Notes: generated from the sequence alone by a model not told the origin. 64,000 nucleotides of DNA from Aquimarina brevivitae (GCF_004216895.1 NZ_SGXE01000006.1:8894-72893), one strand, 5' to 3'. Shown: positions 7,291 to 17,190, numbered from the stretch's first letter. Translations and numbers: made by a program.

Positions 7291-9393
7291 ATGAAACCTA
7301 ATATCCTACAAACGCCTATTGATTATCTTAAAGGTGTTGGCCCTAGCAGAGCGCAATTGCTACGGACCGAGTTAGGTATTCATACGTTTCAGGACCTGAT
7401 TAACCTCTTTCCAAACCGGTATATCGATAAGACCAGATATTACAAAATTTATGAGCTGAGACCTACCAGTGCAGAGGTTCAAATTGTTGGTAAAATTGTC
7501 CATCTCAAAACCGTAGAACAAAAAAGAGGAAAACGCCTGGTAGCTACTTTCGTTGATGATACTGGTCAAATGGAATTAGTGTGGTTTAGAGGTCATAAAT
7601 GGATTAGAGAAAACCTGAAACTAAACACGCCTTATGTCATTTTTGGGAAAACCAAATACTACAACGGTTACAGTATGCCCCATCCCGAGATGGAACTGCT
7701 TAGCACACATCAACAGTCTCTGCGGATTACGATGCAACCGGTATATCCCTCTACCGAAAAACTCTCTAACAAAGGAGTGACCAATCGTGTGATTAGTAAA
7801 ATGATGGAAGCCTTATTTACAGAGACTCAGGTGAAATTTATGGAAACACTACCCGTAGGTATTCTCAGTGATTTGCATTTGATCTCTAAAAGTGAAGCAA
7901 TGTTTAACGTACATTTTCCTAAAAATCAGGAATTGCTCGCCAAGGCGCAATATCGCTTAAAGTTTGAAGAGCTTTTTTATATTCAATTGCAACTACTGAT
8001 CAAAAAGTTAGTGCGCAAACAAAAAATAAAAGGCTTTCCATTTACAGAAGTAGGAAGCTACTTCAATAACTTTTATAGTCATCACCTACCCTTTGAACTC
8101 ACCAATGCACAAAAAAGAGTGATCAAAGAAATCCGAAATGATTTAGGCACCAGTGCACAAATGAATCGACTCTTGCAGGGGGACGTAGGCTCTGGTAAAA
8201 CCATTGTTGGGTTAATGGCCATGTTATTGGCTATTGATAACGGTTTTCAAGCCTGTATTATGGCACCAACGGCAATCTTAGCGACTCAACATTTCCAAGG
8301 GATACAGGAGCTGGTCCAAGATCTGGACATTAACGTAAAGCTCTTAATGGGCAGCACTACCACCAAAGAACGCAGGCAAATCCACGAGGAATTGGAGCAA
8401 GGCAGCCTTCATATCCTGGTGGGGACTCACGCATTGCTTGAAGACAAGGTACAATTCCATAATTTAGGATTAGCCATCATTGACGAGCAACATCGTTTTG
8501 GAGTGGCCCAGCGGGCCAAACTGTGGCATAAAAATACCTATCCCCCACATATTTTGGTGATGACCGCAACGCCTATACCAAGAACCTTAGCCATGAGTGT
8601 GTATGGGGATTTAGATATTTCGGTTATTGATGAATTACCGCCAGGTAGAAAAAGTATCAAAACCGTACATCGCTATGACAGTAATCGCTTAAAGGTGTTT
8701 AAATTCATTGCTGATGAAATCAAAAAAGGCAGACAGATCTATATCGTTTATCCACTCATTCAGGAATCCGAAGCTATGGATTATAAAGACCTGATGGATG
8801 GTTACGAGAGTATTGCACGTTATTTTCCGCCACCGGATTATCAAATATCTATTGTTCACGGTCAAATGAAACCCGCTGATAAGGATTATGAGATGGAACG
8901 CTTTGTCAAAGGACAAACTCAGATCATGGTAGCCACTACCGTTATCGAAGTTGGGGTTAATGTACCCAATGCCAGTGTAATGATTATCGAAAGTGCAGAA
9001 CGTTTTGGACTATCACAGCTGCATCAGTTGCGCGGCCGTGTCGGTCGTGGAGCAGAACAAAGTTATTGCATCCTAATGACCGGTCATAAATTATCAGAAG
9101 ATAGTAAAACCCGTTTACAGACTATGGTTGCTACTAATGATGGTTTTGAAATTGCAGAGGTTGACCTTAAGCTACGTGGCCCAGGGGATATTATGGGTAC
9201 ACAGCAAAGTGGGGTATTAAATCTTAAGATTGCAGACGTGGTTAAAGACAATGAAATTCTCAAAACAGCCCGCTATTATGCCTTGCAAATTTTAAAAGAA
9301 GATCCTGCTTTAGAGAAAGAACAACACGCCATCGTTCGATATACGTATACTCAATTAGGCAAGCATAAAAATATCTGGAATTATATCAGTTGA
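7291..9393 (+). CDS. recG: ATP-dependent DNA helicase RecG
   Basis: RecG reverses stalled replication forks and migrates branched DNA. The 700-residue protein has the wedge/OB domain in the first third (ending in the WFRGHKW region), then superfamily 2 helicase domains: Walker A GDVGSGKT, DEQH box (IIDEQHRFG), TATPIPRTLA, and the C-terminal motifs GVNVP and QLRGRVGRG, followed by the RecG tail. ATG at 7291 is chosen over an in-frame TTG 36 bp upstream, because the TTG falls in the promoter and MKPNILQTPIDYLKGVG matches the usual flavobacterial N-terminus. It is transcribed alone. Confidence 0.97.
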   Translation: MKPNILQTPIDYLKGVGPSRAQLLRTELGIHTFQDLINLFPNRYIDKTRYYKIYELRPTSAEVQIVGKIVHLKTVEQKRGKRLVATFVDDTGQMELVWFRGHKWIRENLKLNTPYVIFGKTKYYNGYSMPHPEMELLSTHQQSLRITMQPVYPSTEKLSNKGVTNRVISKMMEALFTETQVKFMETLPVGILSDLHLISKSEAMFNVHFPKNQELLAKAQYRLKFEELFYIQLQLLIKKLVRKQKIKGFPFTEVGSYFNNFYSHHLPFELTNAQKRVIKEIRNDLGTSAQMNRLLQGDVGSGKTIVGLMAMLLAIDNGFQACIMAPTAILATQHFQGIQELVQDLDINVKLLMGSTTTKERRQIHEELEQGSLHILVGTHALLEDKVQFHNLGLAIIDEQHRFGVAQRAKLWHKNTYPPHILVMTATPIPRTLAMSVYGDLDISVIDELPPGRKSIKTVHRYDSNRLKVFKFIADEIKKGRQIYIVYPLIQESEAMDYKDLMDGYESIARYFPPPDYQISIVHGQMKPADKDYEMERFVKGQTQIMVATTVIEVGVNVPNASVMIIESAERFGLSQLHQLRGRVGRGAEQSYCILMTGHKLSEDSKTRLQTMVATNDGFEIAEVDLKLRGPGDIMGTQQSGVLNLKIADVVKDNEILKTARYYALQILKEDPALEKEQHAIVRYTYTQLGKHKNIWNYIS

Positions 9394-9637
9394 GTTGATG
9401 ATTGATAGTTTGTCGTTTATAGTTAATAGTTTCAGGTTTTACCCTCCATTTTTAACCGTGTAAGATTTGTTTTGTATTCAAAACCCTGAAGCTCTTAAAA
9501 ACTTCTAGAAAAACCAATCTTGTTTTTAGCGTCCTAAAAAACACTTAAAAAAGAGTGCTTTTACCAGGATTTCATTTTCTTTGGATACTTTAAGTAAATG
9601 AACCCATAGTTGACAACGTATATAATCAAAAACAGAA

Positions 9638-10219
9638 GTGAATACCGCTACATTAATCAGTCAAATATTTCACGGAGCAGCACTCAATTCAGCGCATCTT
9701 ACTTTTTTGGATAGTATTTTGGAAGAAATGTACATACCTAAAGGTACTACCCTTTTATCAGCCAATGACCCGGTTCATACACAATATTATGTGATCGATG
9801 GTTGCTTACGCACTTATTTCATTGATGAATCTGGTAAAGAACATACGTTACAGTTTGCGATTAAAGACTGGTGGATCAGTGATTATACCGCTTTTTTTAA
9901 AGAAGAAAATGCAATTATGCATATTGAAAGCCTTCAGGATACCACTGTTTATGGATTATCCCGAAAAAATATGGAGTCTATGTTTGAAGCGATTCCGCAA
10001 TTAGAATCCTTTTTCAGGGTAAAATTAGAACGTGCTTTCTCCTCTTTTCAAAAACGAATACTGGCCAATTTATCCAAAACCGCCAAAGAACGCTATTTAG
10101 ATTTTATACACACCTACCCTAACATTGAACAAAGCGTAAAAAACTATCATATCGCATCGTACTTAGGAATCACTACCGAAAGCTTAAGTAGAATACGGCG
10201 TCAATTGACAGCAGAATAG
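9638..10219 (+). CDS. Crp/Fnr family transcriptional regulator
   Basis: A 193-residue regulator with an N-terminal cyclic-nucleotide-binding-type beta barrel (about 20-130, including GCLRTYF) and a short C-terminal winged helix whose recognition part reads YHIASYLGITTESLSRIRRQ (165-184 region). It lacks Fnr-type cysteines, so oxygen sensing by an Fe-S cluster is unlikely; the effector is unknown. The GTG at 9638 is the only sensible start. It precedes the DJ-1/PfpI gene by 182 bp on the same strand, so regulation of that gene is possible but unproven. Confidence 0.85.
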   Translation: MNTATLISQIFHGAALNSAHLTFLDSILEEMYIPKGTTLLSANDPVHTQYYVIDGCLRTYFIDESGKEHTLQFAIKDWWISDYTAFFKEENAIMHIESLQDTTVYGLSRKNMESMFEAIPQLESFFRVKLERAFSSFQKRILANLSKTAKERYLDFIHTYPNIEQSVKNYHIASYLGITTESLSRIRRQLTAE

Positions 10220-10401
10220 TTTCTTATCATAGATCAATTTTTATCCAACACTTTCCCTTTAATTTTACGGTATCTATAGGAAAAGATTAACAACACTTTA
10301 CCTAAAGAGGCGTGTAGATTTTACTACCTTATACAGTTGTATAACGTACCATAACACACCTGATATCTATTAGGTTTAGTAATAACACAAAAAATAAATC
10401 G

Positions 10402-11082
10402 ATGAAAAAAGTATTATTTGTACTAACTAGTCACGAGGAATTAGGAAATACAGGAGAAAAAACAGGATTTTGGGTAGAAGAATTTGCTGCACCCTATTAT
10501 ACCTTAAAGGATAAGGGAGTTGAAATTACGCTAGCATCACCTAAGGGAGGTCAACCGCCAATAGATCCTAAAAGTGAGCAGCCAGATTTTCAGACTGAAG
10601 CCACTAAACGATTTGATAAGGATACGGAGACCCAACAAAAATTAGCCAATACTAAAAAATTACAAGAGGTGGATCAGTCCGATTATGATGCTGTTTTTTA
10701 TCCAGGAGGTCACGGACCCTTATGGGATTTGGCCACCAATAAGAACTCTATTTCCTTGATTGAAAGTTTTTATAATAACGATAAACCCGTGGCGGCCGTT
10801 TGCCATGCACCGGCGATTTTTAAAGAGGTGAAAAGCAAAGATGGCGCTCCGCTGGTAAAAGATAAAAAGGTTACAGGGTTCTCTAATACCGAAGAGGAAG
10901 CAGTACAACTAACAGATGTTGTTCCCTTCTTAGTCGAAGAGATGCTCAAAGAAAATGGCGGTGTCTACAGCAAAGCGGAAGATTGGAATCCACACGTAGT
11001 AACCGATGGCTTACTGATCACCGGTCAAAATCCAGCTAGTTCTGAGAAAGTAGCCGAAGAATTATTAACTAAGCTCAACTAA
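10402..11082 (+). CDS. Type 1 glutamine amidotransferase-like (DJ-1/PfpI family)
   Basis: A 226-residue protein of the Hsp31/DJ-1 group. Seen: VLFVLTSH start, the nucleophile elbow VCHAPA with Cys134, the upstream YPGGHGPLWDL (about 104-114) that shapes the active site, and the late motif DGLLITGQNPASS. Members of this group act as glyoxalase III or protein/nucleotide deglycase-type enzymes removing methylglyoxal damage; the precise activity here is inferred only. No signal peptide. Monocistronic, closed by a strong hairpin terminator at 11118. Confidence 0.88.
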   Translation: MKKVLFVLTSHEELGNTGEKTGFWVEEFAAPYYTLKDKGVEITLASPKGGQPPIDPKSEQPDFQTEATKRFDKDTETQQKLANTKKLQEVDQSDYDAVFYPGGHGPLWDLATNKNSISLIESFYNNDKPVAAVCHAPAIFKEVKSKDGAPLVKDKKVTGFSNTEEEAVQLTDVVPFLVEEMLKENGGVYSKAEDWNPHVVTDGLLITGQNPASSEKVAEELLTKLN

Positions 11083-11117
11083 AACTATGTAGATAGTTTT
11101 GTTCTAATTATGTAGTT

Positions 11118-11158
11118 AAAATCGCTAAAGCATTGAATTCTGTTTTAGCGATTTTTTT
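11118..11158 (+). terminator. Intrinsic terminator after the DJ-1/PfpI gene
   Basis: A perfect 12-bp stem, AAAATCGCTAAA (11118-11129) with TTTAGCGATTTT (11144-11155), a 14-nt loop and a T-run. Confidence 0.9.
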
Positions 11159-11232
11159 ATTGTTGATCGTACTGAGACGGATACTGCTACTTTTTTAGTA
11201 TTTTGAATCACGGAACACAAAAGTAGTACGAT

Positions 11233-11730
11233 ATGAAATCAATAATACACCTATGCATGTTAGTTGTAATTCCGGTAGGAGTGCTTGCGCAAAACTTTGA
11301 GTTGGAACAGCCAAATATTACGAAACTCAAAGCACAGCAAGAACAATCCAACTACCAGCAAGACGTTTTGTATACCTATTTGCTGAACAATTATAAAGTA
11401 TCATCCGATAAAACGGATGTAAAAATGTACGATTATAGTGAAAACATGATTTGTGCCTTTACCCAAGAATTTGAAAATGGTATTACCTATACCGAAGCAC
11501 AGTGTAAAGAAGCAGGTGGCAAAACAATTACCCTGACCCTACCTCGAACAAATAAAGAAAGCTTAATACAATGGATCGAAGCCATGTTCCAAAGTACCGG
11601 AATGGATATTAAACATAGCTGGAATTCAGAAAAAACCATTTATCGCCCTGCGGATGAGGGAGCTGGATGTTATTACGAAATAAAAGAAACGGATATGAAT
11701 ACTCTTGTAAAAATTTATTGTGGCTGTTGA
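11233..11730 (+). CDS. Secreted protein of unknown function
   Basis: A 165-residue protein with a Sec signal peptide (1-19, ending VLAQ). The mature part has five cysteines (in MICAF, AQCKEA, GCYYE and the terminal YCGC) and no recognised domain; disulfides in the periplasm are plausible. It stands alone between a terminator and a 200-bp gap. Confidence 0.65.
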   Translation: MKSIIHLCMLVVIPVGVLAQNFELEQPNITKLKAQQEQSNYQQDVLYTYLLNNYKVSSDKTDVKMYDYSENMICAFTQEFENGITYTEAQCKEAGGKTITLTLPRTNKESLIQWIEAMFQSTGMDIKHSWNSEKTIYRPADEGAGCYYEIKETDMNTLVKIYCGC

Positions 11731-11933
11731 ATCCATAGTAAATTGAAAGCTAGCTTAGCCTGGTTTCCTTGTATTTGAGATGAGTCGAAGTCTTAAAAGA
11801 TTAAATCCTGGGTTCTTTTAGTTCGTCTTTTTTGGGTTTAGCTTATGTTACTGAAATTTGATGTCAATTTTCCAAAATCCATTTTAGCCAAAACTAATGT
11901 AACTTTTCCTGGTGTATAGATACTTATTTAGAT

Positions 11934-12326
11934 ATGAAAATCATTGCTCAGTATTGTGTCATCCTTTTTGGTTTGTTTTTGATTAGCGTTGGTATCTTAA
12001 TGCTGGTAAACCCATCAAAAGCAAGATATTATTTAAGAAAAGCTGCTAGCACAGCATTTATCAACTATGCCGAAATTACCATACGTATGCTACCTGCTGG
12101 AGCATTGATCATCAGTGCTGAAATCGCTAAATATCCTATCGTATTTCAAGTATTGGGGTGGTTTATGTTAGCCACATCCCTGGTACTTTATACTGTGCCA
12201 CGCAAAATGCATCATCAATATGCCTTGAAATCAGCCGATATCCTAAAACCCCTATGGGTTAGGGTATTGTCACCGATCCCCATCCTATTTGGCGTCTTTT
12301 TGGGTTATGCGGTATTGACCTTATAA
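11934..12326 (+). CDS. Small four-helix membrane protein, unknown function
   Basis: A 130-residue integral membrane protein with hydrophobic segments at about 5-25, 52-64, 69-87 and 108-129. The first loop is basic (PSKARYYLRKA). No family motif is recognised. It is monocistronic in appearance, with 203 bp before it and 400 bp of non-coding sequence after it. Confidence 0.7.
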   Translation: MKIIAQYCVILFGLFLISVGILMLVNPSKARYYLRKAASTAFINYAEITIRMLPAGALIISAEIAKYPIVFQVLGWFMLATSLVLYTVPRKMHHQYALKSADILKPLWVRVLSPIPILFGVFLGYAVLTL

Positions 12327-12726
12327 ATGCTATATTAGGAAGTGTAATCTTAATTTTAATATTATTGACTTATGGACATCCACTATTTATTTTGTTATTA
12401 GCATATATAAAAAGTACCTAAGCCAAACCTTGGTCCTGTTAAGAATATTTCTACTACACCAAACACCAACCTACTGACTTTCATTATGATAGTCAGGAAA
12501 CTAAGAATTTACAATAGCATCAGATCGCAATTACAATAAAAACATTGCCTCCCCTTCTTATAACAAAACTTATCAACTAAGCCTGTAGATTAGCGGCGAT
12601 CACCCTTAAGTTTTACGGTTATAGCCGCTGTAGTTCTCATTATTTTTTCATACATTACTATACTATAATTTATTGGTGCTTATTTCATTTGATAGAGCTT
12701 TACGCTGGTAAATACTTTTTACAGAT
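12327..12726. other. 400-bp intergenic region with one hairpin
   Basis: No convincing gene on either strand. The only structure seen is an imperfect hairpin at 12592-12629, with AGCGGC and GCCGCT as outer arms and AT and CC/GG pairs continuing inward (about 11 of 13 positions paired). It could be the end of the upstream transcript or part of the leader of the histidine kinase gene; there is no long T-run. Confidence 0.4.
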
Positions 12727-13911
12727 ATGGCTACAAAAAATAAAAATAACACAACTACAAACGCTGAGATACCTAAGGATTGGAGTGACTATCAGCATAT
12801 CGACCTCGATGGGGATATTTATAAACAAATTTTTAACTATTCGATTATTCCTACGATTGTCCACGACTTACAGATGAATATCTTAAATGTTAATGATAGT
12901 GCGGTTTCCGCATTTGGTTTTTCTGAAGAAGAATTTTTAGAAAAAAGTGTATTCGAACTCCATACTGAAGATGAGATAAATCACTCAAATGTGATATTGC
13001 AGAAAATGAAAAACAAAGAGCAATTAAGCATTGAAACAAAGTTTAAACGAAAAGATGGATCTTTTTTTTATGCCAAAGCTACTCCTCGTAAATACCTTGT
13101 GGGGAATAAACCCCTTATCCACGTTTTTATTGAGGATATTACCGAACGTAAAATTGCCGCACAACAATTACAAGAGTATAACCAAGCCTTGGAACAACAG
13201 ATAGCTAAGGTAAAAAGCCACGCAAAACAGTTAGAAGCCAAAAACAAAGAGCTTAAAGATTTTTCGTACGTGGCAGCACATGATTTAAAAGCACCCATCA
13301 CCAATATATCAGTTCTGTCAGAAATGCTCCAACTGACTGAGGTAAAAGATGAACAGGACTTAGAAATTTTTGAACGCTTAAAGAAAAATATTAATCGTCT
13401 ACATAATACCATTTATACGCTAAATGATGTACTTAATTTTAAATCAACCCTTAAAAACAAGAAAGAAACCCTTAATATTAAAGAAGTTTTTGATGAAGTA
13501 AAAAAAAGTATTGCAGAACAGATTAAAGCTGCAAATGCGAGTATTGAAGAAGATTTTGAAGCTATTGAACAGTTTACTTTTTCTTACATACATTTAAAAA
13601 GTATTTTACAAAATTTACTGACCAATGCCCTGAAGTATCGTGATCCTGAACGGCCCCTCCTGATTACAATTAAAACCACCCGAGAAAACGGACAGCTATG
13701 TCTATCGGTAAAAGATAACGGCTTAGGTTTCAATTCTGAAAAGTATGAAGAAAAAGTTTTTGGGCTTTTTAAACGTCTACATACCCACGTAGATGGTAAG
13801 GGCGTTGGAATGTACATTGTTAAATCCATTGTAGAAGCCAATGATGGAGAAATCTTTGTACATAGCATACCTGATAAGGGAACAGAATTTCGTATAATGT
13901 TAAAAATTTAA
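12727..13911 (+). CDS. PAS-domain sensor histidine kinase
   Basis: A 394-residue soluble kinase with no membrane segment. Order: PAS domain (about 32-142, ending VFIEDITERK), a coiled coil (143-178), HisKA dimerisation domain with phospho-acceptor His185 in AAHDLKAPI, and HATPase_c with N box NLLTNALKY, G1 DNGLGF and G2 GKGVGMYIV. It senses a cytoplasmic signal through PAS. Its gene is 3 bp from a single-domain response regulator, its likely phosphorylation partner. Confidence 0.93.
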   Translation: MATKNKNNTTTNAEIPKDWSDYQHIDLDGDIYKQIFNYSIIPTIVHDLQMNILNVNDSAVSAFGFSEEEFLEKSVFELHTEDEINHSNVILQKMKNKEQLSIETKFKRKDGSFFYAKATPRKYLVGNKPLIHVFIEDITERKIAAQQLQEYNQALEQQIAKVKSHAKQLEAKNKELKDFSYVAAHDLKAPITNISVLSEMLQLTEVKDEQDLEIFERLKKNINRLHNTIYTLNDVLNFKSTLKNKKETLNIKEVFDEVKKSIAEQIKAANASIEEDFEAIEQFTFSYIHLKSILQNLLTNALKYRDPERPLLITIKTTRENGQLCLSVKDNGLGFNSEKYEEKVFGLFKRLHTHVDGKGVGMYIVKSIVEANDGEIFVHSIPDKGTEFRIMLKI

Positions 13912-13914
13912 ATC

Positions 13915-14283
13915 ATGAGTAAGGTATTATTAGTAGAAGACAATGAAACTTCTAATTTTCTTGCTAAAATTATGCTGAGAAAAGCTGGTATTTTAAAAGT
14001 GGATGAGGCCTTAAACGGTAAAGAGGCATATGCACTCATAGAAAAATATTGTCCGGATTTTATTTTTTTGGATCTAAATATGCCTGTGATGGATGGTTGG
14101 GAATTTTTAGATGAACGTGAAGCAAAAGAATTATGTAATGGTGTTAAAGTAGCAATTTTAACCTCTTCCTCCCGTCCTGAAGACAGAAAAAAAGCAGAAA
14201 AATATTCCTGTGTTATTGCTTATTTCGAAAAACCATTGACCATGGAAAACATTGAATTCATTAAACAAAAATTACAAGTTTGA
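13915..14283 (+). CDS. CheY-like single-domain response regulator
   Basis: A 122-residue receiver domain with no output domain. Seen: acidic pair Glu8-Asp9, phospho-acceptor Asp53 in FLDLNMPVMDG, Thr83 and Lys106 in FEKP. The LNMPxMDGWEFL signature places it with Rcp1-like regulators that partner with PAS histidine kinases. It starts 3 bp after the kinase stop, so the two form one transcript. Output is presumably by protein-protein interaction or onward phosphotransfer. Confidence 0.93.
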   Translation: MSKVLLVEDNETSNFLAKIMLRKAGILKVDEALNGKEAYALIEKYCPDFIFLDLNMPVMDGWEFLDEREAKELCNGVKVAILTSSSRPEDRKKAEKYSCVIAYFEKPLTMENIEFIKQKLQV

Positions 14284-14413
14284 TCGTGCTATATATCAAG
14301 ATTCACTAAACAAGTTATAATTGAATATTCTTATTACCTTAGTTTTCTATAGAAACACCTGGACTTTATTACACTACAGAAATGTAGTTCACTAATCCAA
14401 TTATCTAGGTAAT

Positions 14414-15151
14414 ATGAATAAAATCAGCACCCTATTTCTACTTTTAGCACTCCTGGCAGAAGTCATCGGAACTATTGGTGGGTTTGGTTCCTCGGTGTTT
14501 TTTGTACCGATCGCTAACTTCTATTTTGATTTTGAATCGGTTTTAGGGTTAACTGCGCTATTTCACCTGTCTAGTAACATCAGTAAAATCTTTCTATTCA
14601 AAAAAGGGTTAGACAAAAAGCTTTTGCTAACCATTGGTGTACCTTCCGTAATCTTTGTGGTCATAGGCGGATTCTTAACCAAAATTTTAGACTCTAGCGT
14701 TTTGGAGATCGTATTAGGCGTGTTTTTGGTAGCACTCAGTCTTTTGTTTCTCCTCAGAACAAGCCTGATCATCCTACCGAATACCAAAAACGCCATTACC
14801 GGTGGGGTATTATCTGGGTTCTCCGCTGGCCTCCTCGGAACCGGAGGCACCATTAGAGGATTGACCATGGCGGCCTTTAATTTAGAAAAGAATGTATTTA
14901 TTGCCACCTCGGCCTTTATAGATTTCTTAATAGATTTTACCCGAACCTTTGTGTATTACGAAAATGGGTATATCCATCAGCACGATTTAATCTACGTTCC
15001 CTTTTTATTTCTGATAGGTTTAGTAGGTACGTATATCGGTAAAAAGGTTTTAAAGCTAATTCCACAAGAAAAATTTAGAAAAATCTCTTTGCTGCTCATC
15101 TTAACCATTGGATTAATTACCTTAGTGAATATTTTATTAAAACTCTTTTGA
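14414..15151 (+). CDS. Sulfite exporter TauE/SafE (TSUP) family transporter
   Basis: A 245-residue membrane protein with about eight helices in two repeats. The TSUP glycine motifs are visible: GTIGGFGSS near the N-terminus and GLLGTGGTIRGL in the second half. The family moves sulfur-containing or organic anions; the substrate here is unknown. The gene overlaps nothing but is followed after 1 bp by the DinB-like gene, suggesting co-expression. The preceding 130 bp holds a small CTACA-GAAA-TGTAG hairpin (14374-14387). Confidence 0.88.
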   Translation: MNKISTLFLLLALLAEVIGTIGGFGSSVFFVPIANFYFDFESVLGLTALFHLSSNISKIFLFKKGLDKKLLLTIGVPSVIFVVIGGFLTKILDSSVLEIVLGVFLVALSLLFLLRTSLIILPNTKNAITGGVLSGFSAGLLGTGGTIRGLTMAAFNLEKNVFIATSAFIDFLIDFTRTFVYYENGYIHQHDLIYVPFLFLIGLVGTYIGKKVLKLIPQEKFRKISLLLILTIGLITLVNILLKLF

Positions 15152-15152
15152 T

Positions 15153-15614
15153 ATGGCCATTTCCAAAGCATTAGCTGATGCAATAAAAGAAGTACTACTC
15201 CAGGGCAATTGGGTGTGTAACAATCTCAAAGATCAATTAAGAGAGGTAAACTGGCAACAAGCGACTCAACAACTTAAAGGCATCAATACTATAGCGCTTT
15301 TGACCTATCATATCAATTATTATATAGAAGGCTTGGTTAAAGTGTTGCAAGGAGGACCCTTAGACATAAAGGATAAGTTTAGTTTCGATATGCTACCCAT
15401 TACTTCTGAAGCCCAATGGCAGGACCTACAAGACCGGTTATGGAATAACACTCAAAAGTTTTCTGACTTGACTGAACAATTAAGTGATGATCAGTTATTG
15501 GAAGCATTTGCGGATGCCAAATACGGAACAAACTATAGAAATATAGCAGGTATTATTAATCACACCTATTATCATCTAGGGCAAATTGCACTATTAAAAA
15601 AATTGACAGTTTAA
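15153..15614 (+). CDS. DinB-like (four-helix bundle, metal-binding) protein
   Basis: A 153-residue protein of the DinB/DUF1572-like superfamily. It shows three histidines in the expected places: TYHINYY at about 50 and HTYYHLGQ at about 141-146, which make a divalent metal site at one end of the bundle. Function of most members is unknown; some act as thiol-dependent S-transferases or in stress. It begins 1 bp after the TSUP gene. Confidence 0.8.
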   Translation: MAISKALADAIKEVLLQGNWVCNNLKDQLREVNWQQATQQLKGINTIALLTYHINYYIEGLVKVLQGGPLDIKDKFSFDMLPITSEAQWQDLQDRLWNNTQKFSDLTEQLSDDQLLEAFADAKYGTNYRNIAGIINHTYYHLGQIALLKKLTV

Positions 15615-15623
15615 CAGCGTGGT

Positions 15624-16253
15624 TTATTTAGCAATCTCCGCTTTATCTGCTTCGGTTACCAAGGGATCAGCTATGGCTTTAGCTAATATAGCATCAAACG
15701 CGCCTTCTTTATTATGAAAAAGTAGCTGAACCAGCTCTTTAATACTAACACCTTCTTCATTTCGCTTTACCAAAGTAAATTCATCTCCGGCTTTCACTCC
15801 TCCATTTTCCAAAACACGTACATAGACCCCAGTCCTTAGCGATTGAATAAATTCTTTCAATACTTTTTGCGTTCCAAATCGTATACCTAATTTGAAACAA
15901 GGTTGCCTGGGTCTGGTAATTTGAACAAGGCTAGTTCCCATTTGATAGATATCTCCAATACGGATTTCGCTTTCATCAAAACCCTGCACAGTTACGTTTT
16001 CACCAAACATCCCATACTTCCAATCTAAAACAGGATACTTTTCTTTCCAATAGGCATAATGGTCCTCCCCATACAAGTAACATGCCTTATCCACGCCTCC
16101 ATGATATCTGCGATCTACTACGGCATCGTGCAGCACATCTGTTTCGCCCACACTAATGCTAGCCACTGGGTATTTATAAATCCCAGTTTGGATCGTTTTT
16201 CCTCGCCATTGTACTGGGACTGCCTCTCCTCTATTGACTGATACGATCTTCAT
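15624..16253 (-). CDS. MOSC domain-containing protein (YiiM-like)
   Basis: A 209-residue MOSC protein. Seen: the N-terminal VNRGEAVPVQW, the middle GENVTVQGFDES and the conserved cysteine in PRQPCFKLG, which in this fold binds the molybdenum cofactor sulfur. YiiM relatives reduce N-hydroxylated bases or metabolites. The C-terminal helical part (from about 165) corresponds to the 3-alpha domain. It starts 1 bp after the stop of the TruA-like gene and is co-transcribed with it. Confidence 0.88.
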   Translation of the reverse strand: MKIVSVNRGEAVPVQWRGKTIQTGIYKYPVASISVGETDVLHDAVVDRRYHGGVDKACYLYGEDHYAYWKEKYPVLDWKYGMFGENVTVQGFDESEIRIGDIYQMGTSLVQITRPRQPCFKLGIRFGTQKVLKEFIQSLRTGVYVRVLENGGVKAGDEFTLVKRNEEGVSIKELVQLLFHNKEGAFDAILAKAIADPLVTEADKAEIAK

Positions 16254-16254
16254 A

Positions 16255-17043
16255 TTATGACATCGTTATTTGATTCAAAATTAATCCAGACCCAGGTACG
16301 ATATGCTCTAATTTATAATAGTGCAGATCAGGGCGTAAGGTTTTTTTTACAAAATTAATAGTTTTTCTTCCTTTGCCAACATCCAGTAATACTCCCATCA
16401 TCAATCGTATTTGATTGCGCTTAAAACCTGCACCCTTGACGCGCAACACATAGCTTTCTTCAGGAAAAAAATTAGCGGTATAAATTTCATTTTTTTCTAT
16501 CCTACAATATACTATTTCCCCTTCAGTTTGGGTAGTTGGGGTGGGGCGATGACAATAAGATTTAAAATCGTGTTTTCCCTCAAACAACAAAGCAGCTTCT
16601 TTCATACTTTCCAGATCAATAGGTTCAATGATGTTGTACATAAAGGGAGCTGCAAAGGGATGAAACTTTTCTCCTACACAAAATAGATACATATACTCCT
16701 TCAGTTTCGGAGCATTGATGATGTTAAATTTTTCATCTACTTCTTCAATCGCTAACGCTCGTATATCCTGGGGTAGGTTTTGATTTAATAGCTCAAAAAA
16801 AGGATCCATTTCAATGGGCTCGTGATCTACAAAGAGTTCAAAATACGCTTCATTGGCAGACACCTTAGCATCCGTTCTGCTGGCCGCTAAAATTTTAAAA
16901 TTGTTGTGCTCCAAAACAAATTTAATCGTCCGTTCCACCATCTTTTGTAGCGTAATGACATTGGGCTGTCTTTGCCAACCGTGGTATCGAAACCCCAGGT
17001 ATTGAAACTTGATTACATAATAGAAACGCTTTCTAAACATCAC
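16255..17043 (-). CDS. TruA-family tRNA pseudouridine synthase (divergent)
   Basis: A 262-residue protein with the TruA fold. The catalytic Asp58 is kept in SRTDAKVSA (canonical TruA has GRTDAGVHA) and the opening reads FQYLGFRYHGWQRQP. The divergent motif and the isolated position point to a second, flavobacterial TruA-like paralogue; whether it modifies tRNA positions 38-40 cannot be told from sequence. Two adjacent Met codons open the frame; the first is given. Confidence 0.85.
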   Translation of the reverse strand: MMFRKRFYYVIKFQYLGFRYHGWQRQPNVITLQKMVERTIKFVLEHNNFKILAASRTDAKVSANEAYFELFVDHEPIEMDPFFELLNQNLPQDIRALAIEEVDEKFNIINAPKLKEYMYLFCVGEKFHPFAAPFMYNIIEPIDLESMKEAALLFEGKHDFKSYCHRPTPTTQTEGEIVYCRIEKNEIYTANFFPEESYVLRVKGAGFKRNQIRLMMGVLLDVGKGRKTINFVKKTLRPDLHYYKLEHIVPGSGLILNQITMS

Positions 17044-17144
17044 TTGGCTTGCTTTAGGAATCGAATATAGAAAAATTAAAAATGGATCATAATGAAAGCT
17101 TATTTTTTATCTTTCAATTCCATCGTATCCATAAGTAAATTGTT

Positions 17145-17152
17145 TATATTTG
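17145..17152 (+). promoter_or_regulatory. -7 promoter box of the LysM gene
   Basis: TATATTTG, an exact match to TAnnTTTG, 38 bp before the ATG. No clear TTG at -33. Confidence 0.5.
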
Positions 17153-17190
17153 AGTAAAACATAGTATTCATACTTTAAATCAACTTAGTT

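Noticed and set aside
12592..12629. Riboswitch upstream of the histidine kinase
   Set aside because: Only one imperfect hairpin and no recognisable aptamer core, so kept only as a note on the intergenic region.
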